Shown: piece by piece, positions 40,869 through 51,229 of the stretch
Layout: each line of letters begins with the position of its first letter
Numbering within the stretch: position 1 is the stretch's first letter
The notes under the pieces: model-generated
What the model was told of the DNA's origin: nothing
Database searches by the model: none
Seen by the model: the letters and a program-made list of their open reading frames with translations, nothing else
NCBI GenBank assembly: GCA_036924085.1
Contig: JAVGWX010000013.1
Coordinates: forward strand, 68,083,859-68,147,858
Direction of reading: 5' to 3'
DNA from: Ariolimax columbianus
Taxonomy: Eukaryota > Mollusca > Gastropoda > Stylommatophora > Arionidae
Length of the DNA stretch: 64,000 bases
Position numbers and translations under genes: made by a program

Positions 40869-41299
40869 ATCCATAGTTCTTGTTGTTTACTTCGAACAGC
40901 ATCACGAAGACCACGGATAACCTTATGGAAATACTCTTCAGTAATGTTTTGACCTCGTGGTGCGTACTCGTGATGAACAACCCCACAGTTGACATGACTT
41001 TGACATTGCTGTGCACCTGGGGAATGGAACCCCGACGTTTGCTCACTAAAACTGACGCAATCTGCGGTCGGGGAACAATTAGAACATGCGCATGGCGGTC
41101 CTCTATTCCGCTCTGCCGAAAAACAGAATGCTTAATTTTTTTCACGAAAAGAAAATAATTACGGTCGGATACTTTTTGAACATCTGGTATAATCGAAACT
41201 GCCATCTGCATGGCCAGTTTAGGAAGATAATTTTTGTCTTCTTCTTTTTCCATCTTCATATCAAGGTTCAGGTTTCTCTTACAAAAGACGTTGTTGTCT

Positions 41300-41560
41300 G
41301 TAAGGATGTGTTATCTCGATACAGCTTTTGTTTCATATCTGTCTCGCGAGGCCAGAGTTGTTCTCTTTTCCTGTGTGAGCATGCTTCTTTGCAGGATGTG
41401 TTCCATGGTCATGGCATGCTCCCCACATGGACACCTGTCATGACATGCTCCCCACATGGACACCTGTCATGGCATGCTCCCCACATGGACACCTGTCATG
41501 GCATGCTCCCCACATGGACACCTGTCATGGCATGCTCCCCACATGGACACTCTCCTCTGT
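41300..41560 (-). pseudogene. LINE tail after RNase H, with 29-bp array
   Basis: The minus strand reads CPCGEHAMTMEHILQRSML, TQEKRTTLASRDRYE. This is again the C.CG...T.EHILQ pattern. Five 29-base units at 41409-41552 repeat the DNA for the CPCGEHAM portion. Confidence 0.7.
41409..41552. repeat. 29-bp minisatellite derived from LINE coding DNA
   Basis: Five units of TCATGGCATGCTCCCCACAT then GGACACCTG, almost identical. Unit length is not divisible by 3, so it breaks the LINE frame. Confidence 0.95.
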
Positions 41561-41696
41561 CCCAATCCTTATGTTGTTATAAAGATGTCCATTGAGTCTG
41601 TTATGTCAAGTTCTCAATCTGAAGATGATGACTTGATCTTCTCTAGTTAAGTTAAAAGGAAGATTCAGGAGTATAACTTTTCAACAATGAACTCTT

Positions 41697-41955
41697 GGGG
41701 ACGGCGTGGGTTAGTGGTTAAGTGGCACGGCTCACAACCCCAAGATGCTGGGTTCGATCTCCATCACAGCACCGGCTTTTACCCCGGGGAAGCAAACCCT
41801 TAGAAAGTGCAGGAGGAAGCAGACCCTTACATGAAATGCATACTGAAGTCGGATGCACTGGGCGCAAAATAAAAACCAAAGTGCAACGGACACCGCTTTT
41901 GGGGATTAGAGAAATAAGCGAAAGCAAAAAAAAACAAAAAAAAAAAACACATAAA
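41697..41955 (+). mobile_element. SINE A, copy 3
   Basis: Head GACGGCGTGGGTTAGTGGTT and GGGTTCGATCTCCATCAC; body CCCGGGGAAGCAAACCCTTA, CTGAAGTCGGATGCACTGGG; A-rich tail. A deletion removes the CCGACAG part of the core. Confidence 0.9.
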
Positions 41956-42009
41956 AACAAAGATCTCTACTTCTTCTTCGTCTTCTTCTTTTTCTTCTTA
42001 TGAAGTGGC

Positions 42010-42245
42010 ATTGCAACGTTATTTGTGCCTTTTGGTTTTACACTTGATTTTAGCTGGCTTTTAAAAAATACTGGTTTGGCCTCCCCACTGCGACTCTTAT
42101 TCTGTTAGCCAGACCGCACTAATGCAGGTGTTTACAGAGCCGCCCCTTGGAGACGTAGTAGTGTCTTTGTCAGCTCTGGTTCGCTGACCCTGACGCAGTC
42201 ACTTATGAGTCACTGGGTGCTGTCAGCTTATTCAATGTGCGACTC
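42010..42245 (-). mobile_element. Diverged DR1 subfamily copy
   Basis: TTTTAGCTGGCTTTTAAAAA, GTTAGCCAGACCGCACTAAT, GCCGCCCCTTGGAGACGTAG and GTCAGCTCTGGTTCGCTGAC are in DR1 order. Confidence 0.65.
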
Positions 42246-42424
42246 CACACTAAACTTCCAGCCGTACAACGTCAAAGAGGAACTCCAATCTACGGTTAGT
42301 TCATTGCGAGAACTTGTCTGCCCGCGTTAACTAACTTCTAAGATGCCCACACAAGAAGAAATATAACTAGTGTCTTCACAAACGCAACATAATTAAATCG
42401 ATTAACAAAAGTAGTTTCCATCGA

Positions 42425-42580
42425 AAGAGATGATCAGGGCACCAGCAAACGGTTGGTTTTGATAATGTAGCTCTCGCTGTATTTGTATTATAGTGATGAA
42501 GAAACTGCATTAGTCATCGACCTCATTCTCTCGTCCCGAGCTACCTTGGACCAGTGGCAAGACATAATTCAAGACGACTG
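42425..42580 (+). repeat. Dispersed repeat DR3, copy 2
   Basis: See 18135-18290: GGTTTTGATAATGTAGCTCT, TGTATTATAGTGA, TCGTCCCGAGCTACCTTGGA and CAGTGGCAAGACATAAT. No coding motif. Confidence 0.6.
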
Positions 42581-42825
42581 GTGGCAACTCAGGATTCAGG
42601 CACTCTGGTCCCATCTCCCATTAGGTCAGGGTCACTTTAAAGCTTGTGGAATTCTAAAGTCAACTATTTCGTCTCATCGCTTCGGGAGGCGAGTGATTGA
42701 CCTCTCGACCACATCGACTCCAAAAAGATTCCGCAGAGTCTGTAGACAACCATTGTCTCATTCCAGTCATACAGTTTCGTGACAAAGTGACCAGCGGACG
42801 ACCGGATGTTCATGTCTTGGATGTC

Positions 42826-43115
42826 TCGGATGCCCCTGATGTCTCGAATGTCTCGAATGCCCCGGACGTCTCGGATGCCCCGAATGTCTCGGACGTCTCG
42901 GATGCCCCGGACGTCTCGGATGCCTCGGACGTCTTGAATGCCCCGGACGTCTCGAATGCCCCGGATGTATCGAATGCCCCGGATGTATTGAATCCCCGGA
43001 TGTATCGAATGCCCCGGATGTCTCGAATGCTCCAGATGTCTTGAATGCCCCGGATGTCTCGAATGCCGCGGATGTCTCAAATGCCCCGGATGTCTCGGAC
43101 GTCCCAGATGTCTAA
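42826..43115. repeat. 18-bp minisatellite
   Basis: About 16 units of GATGTCTCGAATGCCCCG and variants (GACGTCTCGGATGCCCCG). The plus frame reads DVSNAPDVSDAP and the minus frame IRGIRDVRG; both are open because the period is divisible by 3. Confidence 0.95.
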
Positions 43116-43409
43116 GTTGTTCTGCTGCAGCCGTTTCGGATGCCTCGGCAGATGATGCTCCTCTGTGGAGAGCTGTGCGCCAGGCTGTATGGCCTTTCGC
43201 AGCATCTTCCCATGTTCCGAGATCTATGCTGAAGGCCGTTAGAGACATTTTTAGTGTGTCTTTAAAGCACTTTTTTGGCCTCCTTGGGGACGTTTGCCTT
43301 TCATCATCTCGCTATAAAAGATTATTTTTGCGAACCACTTGACCGGTCCAGGAGGGCTCTCTCTGGTGTTTTATTAACAATAACAATAAAAACAATAATA
43401 ACAAATTAG

Positions 43410-43426
43410 ATCTTCTTCTTCTTCTT
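43410..43426. repeat. (TTC)n at a DR1 tail
   Basis: TCTTCTTCTTCTTCTTCG immediately precedes DR1 on its tail side. Confidence 0.85.
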
Positions 43427-43775
43427 CGTTCGTTCTCAATCTCCCACTACCAAACCCTGAAAAGGTGTAAGTAGCAGAATGTAGTCCAGAGAACGGAATG
43501 CGTTGTGTCGTAGTTTACAGCTTGGCTGCGATATTTGCACCTTTCGGTCCAAAACATCCGACTTCAGCAAGCATTTTTTGAGTACCGGGTTAGCATTCCC
43601 TTTCCGATCCCTTCTCCTTAGCCAGTCTGCCCTGCTGCAGCCTGTTATCCAGGATCACCGCTTGGAGGTGTAGAAGGGTCTTGGCAGCTTTGGTTCGCTG
43701 GCCCTGACGCTAGCAGTCAGCTATGGGTAGCTGACCACTGCAGCTCATGCGCTGCTCAGCATCTTGATCCCAAAT
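43427..43775 (-). mobile_element. Dispersed repeat DR1, full length
   Basis: TTCGTTCGTTCTCAATCTCC through CGCTGCTCAGCATCTTGATC; the cleanest DR1 copy in this orientation, about 348 bases. Confidence 0.92.
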
Positions 43776-43854
43776 TAGATCTAATTTATAGAAATGATTG
43801 TCTAGAAGGAAAGAAATGATTTTCTAACAGCGATGACTGACAACTGTTGCATTG

Positions 43855-43960
43855 CAGGTAGGATGGGGGCAGCCAAAGGCTAAGGAAGCAAAATTAAACA
43901 AATGCATGCGGAAGCAGATGCACTAGGCCCTCAAGCGCAAAACACATCATGAAGAGAAAA
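43855..43960 (+). mobile_element. SINE A fragment
   Basis: GAAGCAAAATTAAACAAATG, CATGCGGAAGCAGATGCACT and GGCCCTCAAGCGCAAAAC match the middle of SINE A. The head is degraded. Confidence 0.55.
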
Positions 43961-44139
43961 TAGAAAATTGTCTTTGTTGGAGTCAGTGATGTGGTGGTGT
44001 GATAAAGAAAGAAATAGATACACACGATTATGTTTAAATAAGGATGTAGACATATTTTCAGGAGTTGAATGTATTAAATTAGTCGAGTCCCAATAAAGAA
44101 TAGTCATTAACTTCCAATTACTAAACATTGTGAATAGTG

Positions 44140-44395
44140 GAAGATCTATTTTGACTTTTTTTTAGATTGTTTCAGGCATCATCGTTGGAGGCTAGGTAAC
44201 CTGCGGGTTGGGAGTTCCAGTTACATTACCAGAGAACAGGGTTCGAATCTGATCGGGCTAAGTTTAATAGACATGCCGGGTGGTTTGTTCATGCTGTGAT
44301 CGCTACTTTAGGTCGACTCAAATGGACCATTTCGAAGGCTCTGCGGGAGCGACAGATTTCGTGCTCCGTCGTCAGCATTATCAGCAATGGATGAA
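44140..44395 (+). mobile_element. tRNA-derived SINE (SINE E), copy 1
   Basis: TAGGTAACCTGCGGGTTGGG (A-box region) and CAGGGTTCGAATCTGATC (B box), then GTCGACTCAAATGGACCATT and TCGTCAGCATTATCAGCAAT. It matches 46010-46270, including the upstream GAAGATCTATTTTGAC segment. It lies immediately left of the 40-bp array. Confidence 0.8.
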
Positions 44396-44404
44396 GCTTT
44401 TAGA

Positions 44405-45130
44405 GGTGCGAGTATTTTTAAAGTTTGTTGGATAGAGTGATGTTGGTGCGAGCATTTGTGGAGTTTGTTGGATGGAGTGATGTTGATGTGAGCATTTTTA
44501 GTGTTTGTTGGATGGAGTGCTGTTGGTGTGAGCATTTTTAGAGTTTGTTGGATGGAGTGATGTTGATGTGAGTATTTTTAGAGTTTGTTGGATGGAGTGA
44601 TGTTTGTGCGAGTATTTTTAGAGTTTGTTGGATGGTTTGTGTTTGTTTGATGGAGTGCTGTTGGTGTAAGCATTTTTAGAGTTTGTTGGATGGAGTGATG
44701 TTTGTGCGAGTATTTTTAGAGTTTGTTGGATGGTTTGTGTTTGTTTGATGGAGTGCTGTTGGTGTAAGCATTTTTAGAGTTTGTTGGATGGAGTGATGTT
44801 TGTGCGAGTATTTTTAGAGTTTGTTGGATGGAGTGATGTTTGTGCGAGTATTTTTAGAGTTTGTCGATGGTTTGTGTTTGTTGGATGGAGTGCTGTTGGT
44901 GTGAGTATTTTTAGAGTTTGTTGGATGGTTTGTGTTTGTTGGATGGAGTGCTGTTAGTGTGAGTATTTTTAGAGTTTGTTGGATGGAGTGATGTTTGTGC
45001 GAGTATTTTTAGAGTTTGTTGGATGGTTTGTGTTTGTTGAATGGAGTGCTGTTGGTGCGAGCATTTGTAGAGTTTGTTGGATGGTTGGTGTTTGTTGGAT
45101 GGAGTGCTGTTGGTGTGTGCATTTTTGATG
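44405..45130. repeat. About 40-bp minisatellite
   Basis: Units of GAGTGATGTTTGTGCGAGTA then TTTTTAGAGTTTGTTGGATG, with GAGTGCTGTTGGTGTGAGCA variants and deleted forms, about 18 copies. The piece TGTTGGTGCGAGT within this unit is the unit of the next array. Confidence 0.95.
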
Positions 45131-45248
45131 TTTGATGGAGCGACTGTTGTTGGTCGGAAAGTTTTGATGAGTTTGCGGAGCGAGTGCTGTTACAATTTGT
45201 TGGTGCGAACATTTTTTGTATTTGTGGAGCAAATGGTTTTGGAGGTTG

Positions 45249-45942
45249 TTGGTGCGAGTGTTGTTGGTGCCAGTGTTGTTGGTGCCAGTGTTGTTGGTGC
45301 CAGTGTTGTTGGTGCGAGTGTTGTTGGTGCGATTCTTATTGGTGCGAGTGTTGTTGGTGCCAGTGTTGTTGGTGCCAGTGTTGTTGGTGCCAGTGTTGTT
45401 GGTGCGAGTGTTGTTGGTGCGAGTGTTGTTGGTGCCAGTGTTGTTGGTGCCAGTGTTGTTGGTGCCAGTGTTGTTGGTGCGAGTGTTGTTGGTGCGATTC
45501 TTATTGGTGCGAGTGTTGTTGGTGCCAGTGTTGTTGGTGCCAGTGTTGTTGGTGCCAGTGTTGTTGGTGCGAGTGTTGTTGGTGCGAGTGTTGTTGGTGC
45601 CAGTGTTGTTGGTGCCAGTGTTGTTGGTGCCAGTGTTGTTGGTGCCAGTGTTGTTGGTGCCAGTGTTGTTGGTGCGAGTGTTGTTGGTGCCAGTGTTGTT
45701 GGTGCCAGTGTTGTTGGAGCGAGTGTTGTTGGTGCGAGTGTTGTTGGTGCCAGTGTTGTTGGTGCCAGTGTTGTTGGTGCCAGTGTTGTTGGAGCGAGTG
45801 TTGTTGGTGCGAGTGTTGTTGGTGCCAGTGTTGTTGGTGCCAGTGTTGTTGGAGCGAGTGTTGTTGGTGCCAGTGTTGTTGGTGCCAGTGTTGTTGGTGT
45901 GAGTATTGTTGGTGCCAGTGTTGTTGGTGCCAGTGTTGTTGG
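45249..45942. repeat. 15-bp minisatellite, first array
   Basis: About 46 units of GTTGTTGGTGCCAGT or GTTGTTGGTGCGAGT, with two ATTCTTATTGG interruptions about 165 bases apart (45331 and 45496), showing a block duplication. Open frames on both strands (VVGAS; APTTL) are artefacts of period 15. Confidence 0.95.
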
Positions 45943-46009
45943 TGCCACCAATTTTGCAATTTCTTTGAGCGATTGTTGTTGAATTATCATTAATTTCTTA
46001 ATTAATGTT

Positions 46010-46272
46010 CTGAATAATGTAAGATCTTTTTTGACTGTTTCTGAATTGCTACAAACATCATCGTTGGAGGCTCGGTAGCCTAGGGGTTGGGAGTTCCACC
46101 TACAATCCCAGAGTACAGGGTTCGAATCTAATCCTGCTCAGTTTGACAGACTTTGAAGGTCGGGTGGTTTGTTCATTTTTTATATTTCATTTTAGGTCGA
46201 CTCAAATGGAACATTTTGGAGTTTCAGCTACGGATGTCATGCTCTCTCGTCAGCACTTTCAACAATGAAAGA
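46010..46272 (+). mobile_element. SINE E, copy 2
   Basis: CGGTAGCCTAGGGGTTGGGA and CAGGGTTCGAATCTAATCC, then GTCGGGTGGTTTGTTC, GTCGACTCAAATGGAAC and CTCGTCAGCACTTTCAAC. Same orientation as copy 1, so the 15-bp and 40-bp arrays lie between two direct copies. Confidence 0.8.
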
Positions 46273-46429
46273 AACTGAGCACAAATAAGAGCGCCCAGTC
46301 GCAATGAAGCCGGTTGCATGAATCATTTTCCTTTTTTAAAATCGCATATATCGACGTTTTTTGGTTTTTTTAGTTTGATGAGCAACTCAGGACTTTCTCA
46401 AATAGTAAATCAGGTAACAATTTACAACT

Positions 46430-46530
46430 GAGAAAACTGGATCGTGTCCAGACCGGCATTTGAACCTTGTTACTTTGCTGTGGGCAGCATCCCAGTGTCC
46501 TAACCACTCTTACGTCTCGGAGGTTTCATC
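46430..46530 (-). mobile_element. tRNA-like SINE head fragment
   Basis: On the minus strand, AAGAGTGGTTAGGACACTGG (A box) is followed by CAAGGTTCAAATGCCGG (B box). The body is not recognised. Confidence 0.55.
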
Positions 46531-46539
46531 GGAAAACGG

Positions 46540-47990
46540 ACTCACTGTCAAATTTAATTACATTTCACGTTCTGCATGTCTCCGGCCTTATTAGGGCAAT
46601 TATCAGCCATTACGGGGACGCCAGTTCAGTTCATACACGGACATAACGTCCTAAAACGTGTGACATCTTCTCCGGCTCCTCTTGTGTTATGACGTCACCA
46701 GGACATGCTGTGACGTGCCACGTGTGAGGTACGTGCGCGCGCCCTCCATCACATCAAAGCGCGTGCTGCAGTAGTCTTGAGTGTGAGCACGTGGGTCTTA
46801 TTCACCTGCAAAGGTCCTCTTTTTTTCCACCCCGCGGCGACTCCTTTGCAGCAATTACGCTCGCTTAGAAAGATTTGTCAAGCTTCGTCTATGGATTAGA
46901 CAACGAAGGACCAACGCTCGGAATGGGTAAAGAAACACACATGAAACTCGTTGCTTATGACGACAGGACAAGTCAGGGAAATAGACCAAACGCACACATA
47001 AAACAAAACAGTCAAAGGTATTGAGACATTTCAAAGAGTCTTCAAGAAAATGCATCGACCCCTGCTGATATGACTTGAGTCGTTCTTCTATCGCAGACAC
47101 GAGGATGCTTCAAACCCTCGCTAGAGTTTCGGAAATCATTCTTAGCCACAAGTGTTCAGAGAAGATGGTTTTTCCATTATCGTTACTAATTACACGAATT
47201 TGTCATATGAATTTTTTATTGGAATCCTCTGTTTCAGAGCGTACTTTTTCATCGCGTATTCAGCGAGGGTATAACAGCGAAGAAGTCAAGCTGGGCCAAT
47301 CGACCGTCTACTTGTGTGCAGACAGTGTGCCGACAACTTATGATTGCCTTCGGACAAGCGCCGTGGACGGCTGAGTGTCGTAGGCACTCGTCTTCACATT
47401 AATATGCAGAAATTAAGTCGGCGTTTATGTACTAAATGCTACTGCTTTTTTCGGACATTATTAAGGTACTTTTTGCTTTTTAGTTCTTCTACCGAGACGC
47501 TAGCCCGATATATTACGGCTTAACATCCACCATCCGCAAGTCTTTCTTCAGGAACTGAAGAGTATTTCTTGCCCTCGATTTGCCATCAACGATTCAGTTT
47601 GCCAAACTTCATCAAGTGTTTCTGGGTAATTATGTTCTACATAAGGACCAATCCGTTTTTATCTGTCGGAACTTCATCCCAGCCTAAACAAAATTGTTAG
47701 TTCAGTCCAAAACTGTTTGCATTTCCTTTGTTAGCAGCAGTCACGTGGATGGGGTATATTACGTTAGATATAAGTGCCCGATTTCAGTAGAGACGTCGCC
47801 AAGTACCCTGAGTGGAACAGCTTCGAGCACCAGTAAATTGTACTATAATTCTGTTGAAATAATCCATGAATTATTTTTGGCAGTCGTTCATAAAATTTGC
47901 GACCAATTTTTTCATTGGTTATTTTTTAAATATTTTGTTTGCTAGATTAATACCAACACGAGAACTCATGAATATAATGTTGGATGTTGT
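46540..47990. other. Unique-looking region, no gene recognised
   Basis: It has no repeats for about 1.4 kb, unusual for this window. Frames at 46855-47100 (minus) and 47075-47374 (plus) are short and unrecognised. It contains the CRE/E-box cluster listed separately. It is the best place in the window to look for a host exon, but I cannot support one. Confidence 0.35.
46688..46795. promoter_or_regulatory. Cluster of CRE-like and E-box palindromes
   Basis: TGACGTCA (full CRE palindrome) at 46690-46697, TGACGTG at 46711, and CACGTG at 46719-46724 and 46788-46793, in a locally GC-rich stretch (GCGCGCGCCC). No transcription start or coding sequence nearby can be demonstrated. Confidence 0.25.
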
Positions 47991-47992
47991 TA

Positions 47993-50588
47993 AAGTGAGT
48001 GTTGTTGGAGCGAGTGTTGTTGGAGCGAGTGTTGTTGGAGCGAGTGTTGTTGGAGCGAGTGTTATTGGAGTGAGCGTTGTTGGAGCGAGTGTTGTTGGAG
48101 TGAGTGTTGTTGGAGTGAGTGTTGTTGGAGTGAGTGTTGTTGGAGCGAGTGTTGTTGGAGCGAGTGTTGTTGGAGTGAGCGTTGTTGGAGCGAGTGTTGT
48201 TGGAGTAAGTGTTGTTGGAGCGAGTGTTGTTGGAGTGAGTGTTGTTGGAGCGAATGTTGTTGGAGTGAGTGTTGTTGGAGTGAGTGTTGTTGGAATGAGT
48301 GTTGTTGGAGTGAGTGTTGTTGGAGCGAGTGTTGTTGGAGCGAATGTTGTTGGAGTGAGTGTTGTTGGAGTGAGTGTTGTTGGAGTGAGTGTTGTTGGAG
48401 CGAGTGTTGTTGGAGTGAGTGTTGTTGGAGCGAGTGTTGTTGGAGCGAGTGTTGTTGTTGGAGCGAGTGTTGTTGTTGGAGCGAGTGTTGTTGTTGGAGC
48501 GAGTGTTGTTGTTGGAGCAAGTGTTGTTGTTGGAGCGAGTGTTGTTGGAGCGAGTGTTGTTGAAGCGATTGTTGTTGTTGGAGCGAGTGTTGTTGGAGCG
48601 AGTGTTGTTGGAGCGAGTGTTGTTGGAGCGAGTGTTGTTGTTGGAGCGAGTGTTGTTGTTGGAGCGAGTGTTGTTGTTGGAGCGAGTATTGTTGATGTTA
48701 GTGTTGTTGGAGTGAATGTTGTTGATGTTAATGTTGTTGGAGTGAGTGTTGTTGGAGCGAGTGTTGTTGGAGCGAGTGTTGTTGTTGGAGCGAGTATTGT
48801 TGGAGTGAGTGTTGTTGGAGCGAGTGTTGTAATGCGAGTGTTGTTGGAGTGAGTGTTGTTGATGTTAGTGTTGTTGGAGCGAGTGTTGTTGGAGCGAGTC
48901 TTGTTGGAGCGAGTGTTGTTGGAGCGAGTGTTGTTGGAGCGAGTGTTGTTGGAGCGAGTGTTGTTGGAGCGAGTGTTGTTGTTGGAGCGAGTGTTGTTGT
49001 TGGAGCGAGTGTTGTTGGAGCGAGTGTTGTTGTTGGAGCGAGTGTTGTTGATGTTAGTGTTGTTGGAGTGAATGTTGTTGATGTTAATGTTGTTGGAGTG
49101 AGTGTTGTTGATGTTAGTGTTGTTGGAGTGAGTGTTGTTGGAGCGAGTGTTGTTGATGTTAGTGTTGTTGGAGTGAGTGTTGTTGGAGCGAGTGTTTTTG
49201 GAGTGAGTGTTGTTGATGTTAGTGTTGTTGGAGTGAATGTTATTGATGTTCATGTTGTTGGAGTGAGTGTTGTTGGAGTGAGTGTTGTTGGAGTGAGTGT
49301 TGTTGGAGCGAGTGTTGTTGGATCGAGTGTTGTTGGAGCGAGTGTTGTTGGAGCGAGTGTTGTTGTTGGAGCGGGTGTTGATGTTGGAGCGAGTGTTGTT
49401 GGAGCGAGTGCTGTTGTTGGAGCGAGTATTGTTGGAGTGAGTGTTGTTGATGTTAGTGTTGTTGGAGTGAGTGTTGTTGGAGCGAGTGTTGTTGGAGCGA
49501 GTGTTGTTGACGCGAGCGCTGTTGGAGCAAGTCTTGTTGGAGCGATTGTTGTTGATGTTAGTGTTGTTGGAGTGAGTGTTGTTGATGTTAGTGTTGTTGG
49601 AGTGAGTGTTGTTGATGTTAGTGTTGTTGGAGCGAGTGTTGTTGGAGTGAGTGTTGTTGATGTTAGTGTTGTTGGAGCGAGTGTTGTTGGAGTGAGTGTT
49701 GTTGATGTTAGTGTTGTTGGAGTGAGTGTTGTTGATGTTAGTGTTGTTGGAGCGAGTGTTGTTGACGCGAGTGTTGTTCGAGCGAGTGTTGTTGACGCGA
49801 GTGTTGTTGGAGCGAGTGTTGTTGGAGTGAGTGTTGTTGGAGCGAGTGTTGTTGGAGCGAGTCTTGTTGATGTTAGTGTTGTTGGAGTGAGTGTTGTTGA
49901 CGCGAGTGTTGTTGGAGCGAGTGTTGTTGGAGTGAGTGTTGGAGCGAGTGTTGTTGGAGTGAGTGTTGTTGGAGCGAGTGTTGTTGGAGCGAGTGTTATT
50001 GGAGCGAGTGTTATTGGAGCGAGTGTTGTTTGAGTGAGTGTTGTTGATGTTAGTGTTGTTGGAGCGAGTGTTGTTGGAGCGAGTGTTGTTGGAGCGAGTG
50101 TTGTTGGAGCGAGTGTTGTTGGAGCGAGTGTTGTTGTTGGAGCGGGTGTTGATGTTGGAGCGAGTGTTGTTGGAGCGAGTGTTGTTGGAGCGAGTGTTGT
50201 AATGCGAGTGTTGTTGGAGCGAGTGTTGTTGGAGCGAGTGTTGTTGGAGTGAGTGTGGTTGATGTTAGTGTTGATGGAGTGAGTGTTGTTGACGCGAGTG
50301 TTGTTGGAGTGAGTGTTGTTGGAGCGAGTGTTGTTGGAGCGAGTGTTGTAATGCGAGTGTTGTTGGAGTGAGTGTTGTTGATGTTAGTGTTGTTGGAGCG
50401 AGTGTTGTTGGAGCGAGTCTTGTTGGAACGAGTGTTGTTGGAGCGAGTGTTGTTGGAGCGAGTGTTGTTGGAGCGAGTGTTGTTGGAGCGAGTGTTGTTG
50501 GAGCGAGTGTTGTTGGAACGAGTGTTGTTGGAGCGAGTGTTGTAATGCGAGTGTTGTTGGAGCGAGTGTTGTTGGAGCGAGTGTTGGG
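47993..50588. repeat. 2.6 kb, 15-bp minisatellite, second array
   Basis: About 170 units of GTTGTTGGAGCGAGT with variants GTTGTTGGAGTGAGT, GTTGTTGTTGGAGCGAGT (18 bases), GTTGATGTTAGT and TGTAATGCGAGT. Blocks of variants recur (for example GATGTTAGTGTTGTTGGAGT near 48690, 49050 and 49100), indicating higher-order duplication. Open frames of 328 and 394 codons on plus and 444 on minus are repeat artefacts. Confidence 0.95.
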
Positions 50589-50639
50589 GAGAGGAAAGGG
50601 AATGAGAGAACATTTAAAGAACGGGGAGATGAATAATAA

Positions 50640-50890
50640 TAGAAGATATTTCTTCTTTTTTCTTCTTTCTTCTTATAAGAAACACAACTTCAATAAAAGA
50701 TCAAGAAAAATAACATGAAGAAGAAGAATAAGATGAAGAAGAAGAAGAAGAAGAAGAAGAAAGAAGAAGAAAGAAGAAAAACAAAAGAACTAGAAGAAAA
50801 ATAAGAATTAGAAGAAGAAGTAGGAAAAGAAGAAAGAAAGAAAGAAAGAAAGGAATGAAGAATGAAGAAGGAAGAGAAGAAAAAGAGCTT
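50640..50890. repeat. (GAA)n-rich polypurine tract
   Basis: AAGAAGAAGAATAAGATGAAG-type sequence of about 190 bases after a short TTC stretch; follows the 15-bp array. Confidence 0.9.
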
Positions 50891-51035
50891 ACCGACTGGG
50901 ATTACGATCTCTTTTGTCTTAACTAGACTGTACTAGTGCAGCCCGTTTATAGGGCCGCTTGGAAACGGAACAGGGTCTCGCTCAGCATTGGTTAGCCGAC
51001 CATTGTGCTGGAAGCAGGCTATGATTCCCTGGGTG
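50890..51035 (-). mobile_element. Diverged DR1 subfamily fragment
   Basis: CTTAACTAGACTGTACTAGT, GCAGCCCGTTTATAGGGCCG and ACAGGGTCTCGCTCAGCATT align with the 12500 and 34600 copies. Confidence 0.55.
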
Positions 51036-51229
51036 CTGTTTGTACAAGATACTAGCCCTGTACACAACTGTGCCGTTAATACTGCGTGAATAGATGTACA
51101 GCGGCTCCTCCTCTACCACACCCCCAATGTCCTGGTCCACAAAGGAAAGTAGTAATATTTGAAACCTTTGTTTCTAATCAATTGCCAATTTCTGGATGAT
51201 CGAGTTATATTCCTTCATTCTCACGCATG

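Larger units (their letters stand above)
39820..41189 (-). mobile_element. Mariner-family transposon split by LINE insertions
   Basis: Terminal inverted repeats: AGGTGTGTTCAAAAAGTATC at the left, and the complement of AGATGTTCAAAAAGTATCCG at the right. The minus-strand transposase pieces read GVVHHEYAPRGQNITEEYFH then VIRGLRDAVRSKQQELW near 40870-41000, and, after a gap of about 660 bases, IPKEAFLKCFQQ and WSQGDYFEGDQG near 39880-40000 (the conserved mariner C terminus). The gap (about 40209-40868) holds two LINE tails. The HHDN motif is degraded (LHHNNA near 40190). It is inactive. Confidence 0.85.

Noticed and set aside
46688..46795. Confident promoter call
   Set aside because: Short palindromes occur by chance. 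Without a gene or transcription evidence I keep it only as a low-confidence regulatory candidate.
47866..50033. 328-, 394- and 444-codon frames as cell-surface repeat proteins
   Set aside because: They are frames through the 15-bp array, open on both strands because 15 is divisible by 3.
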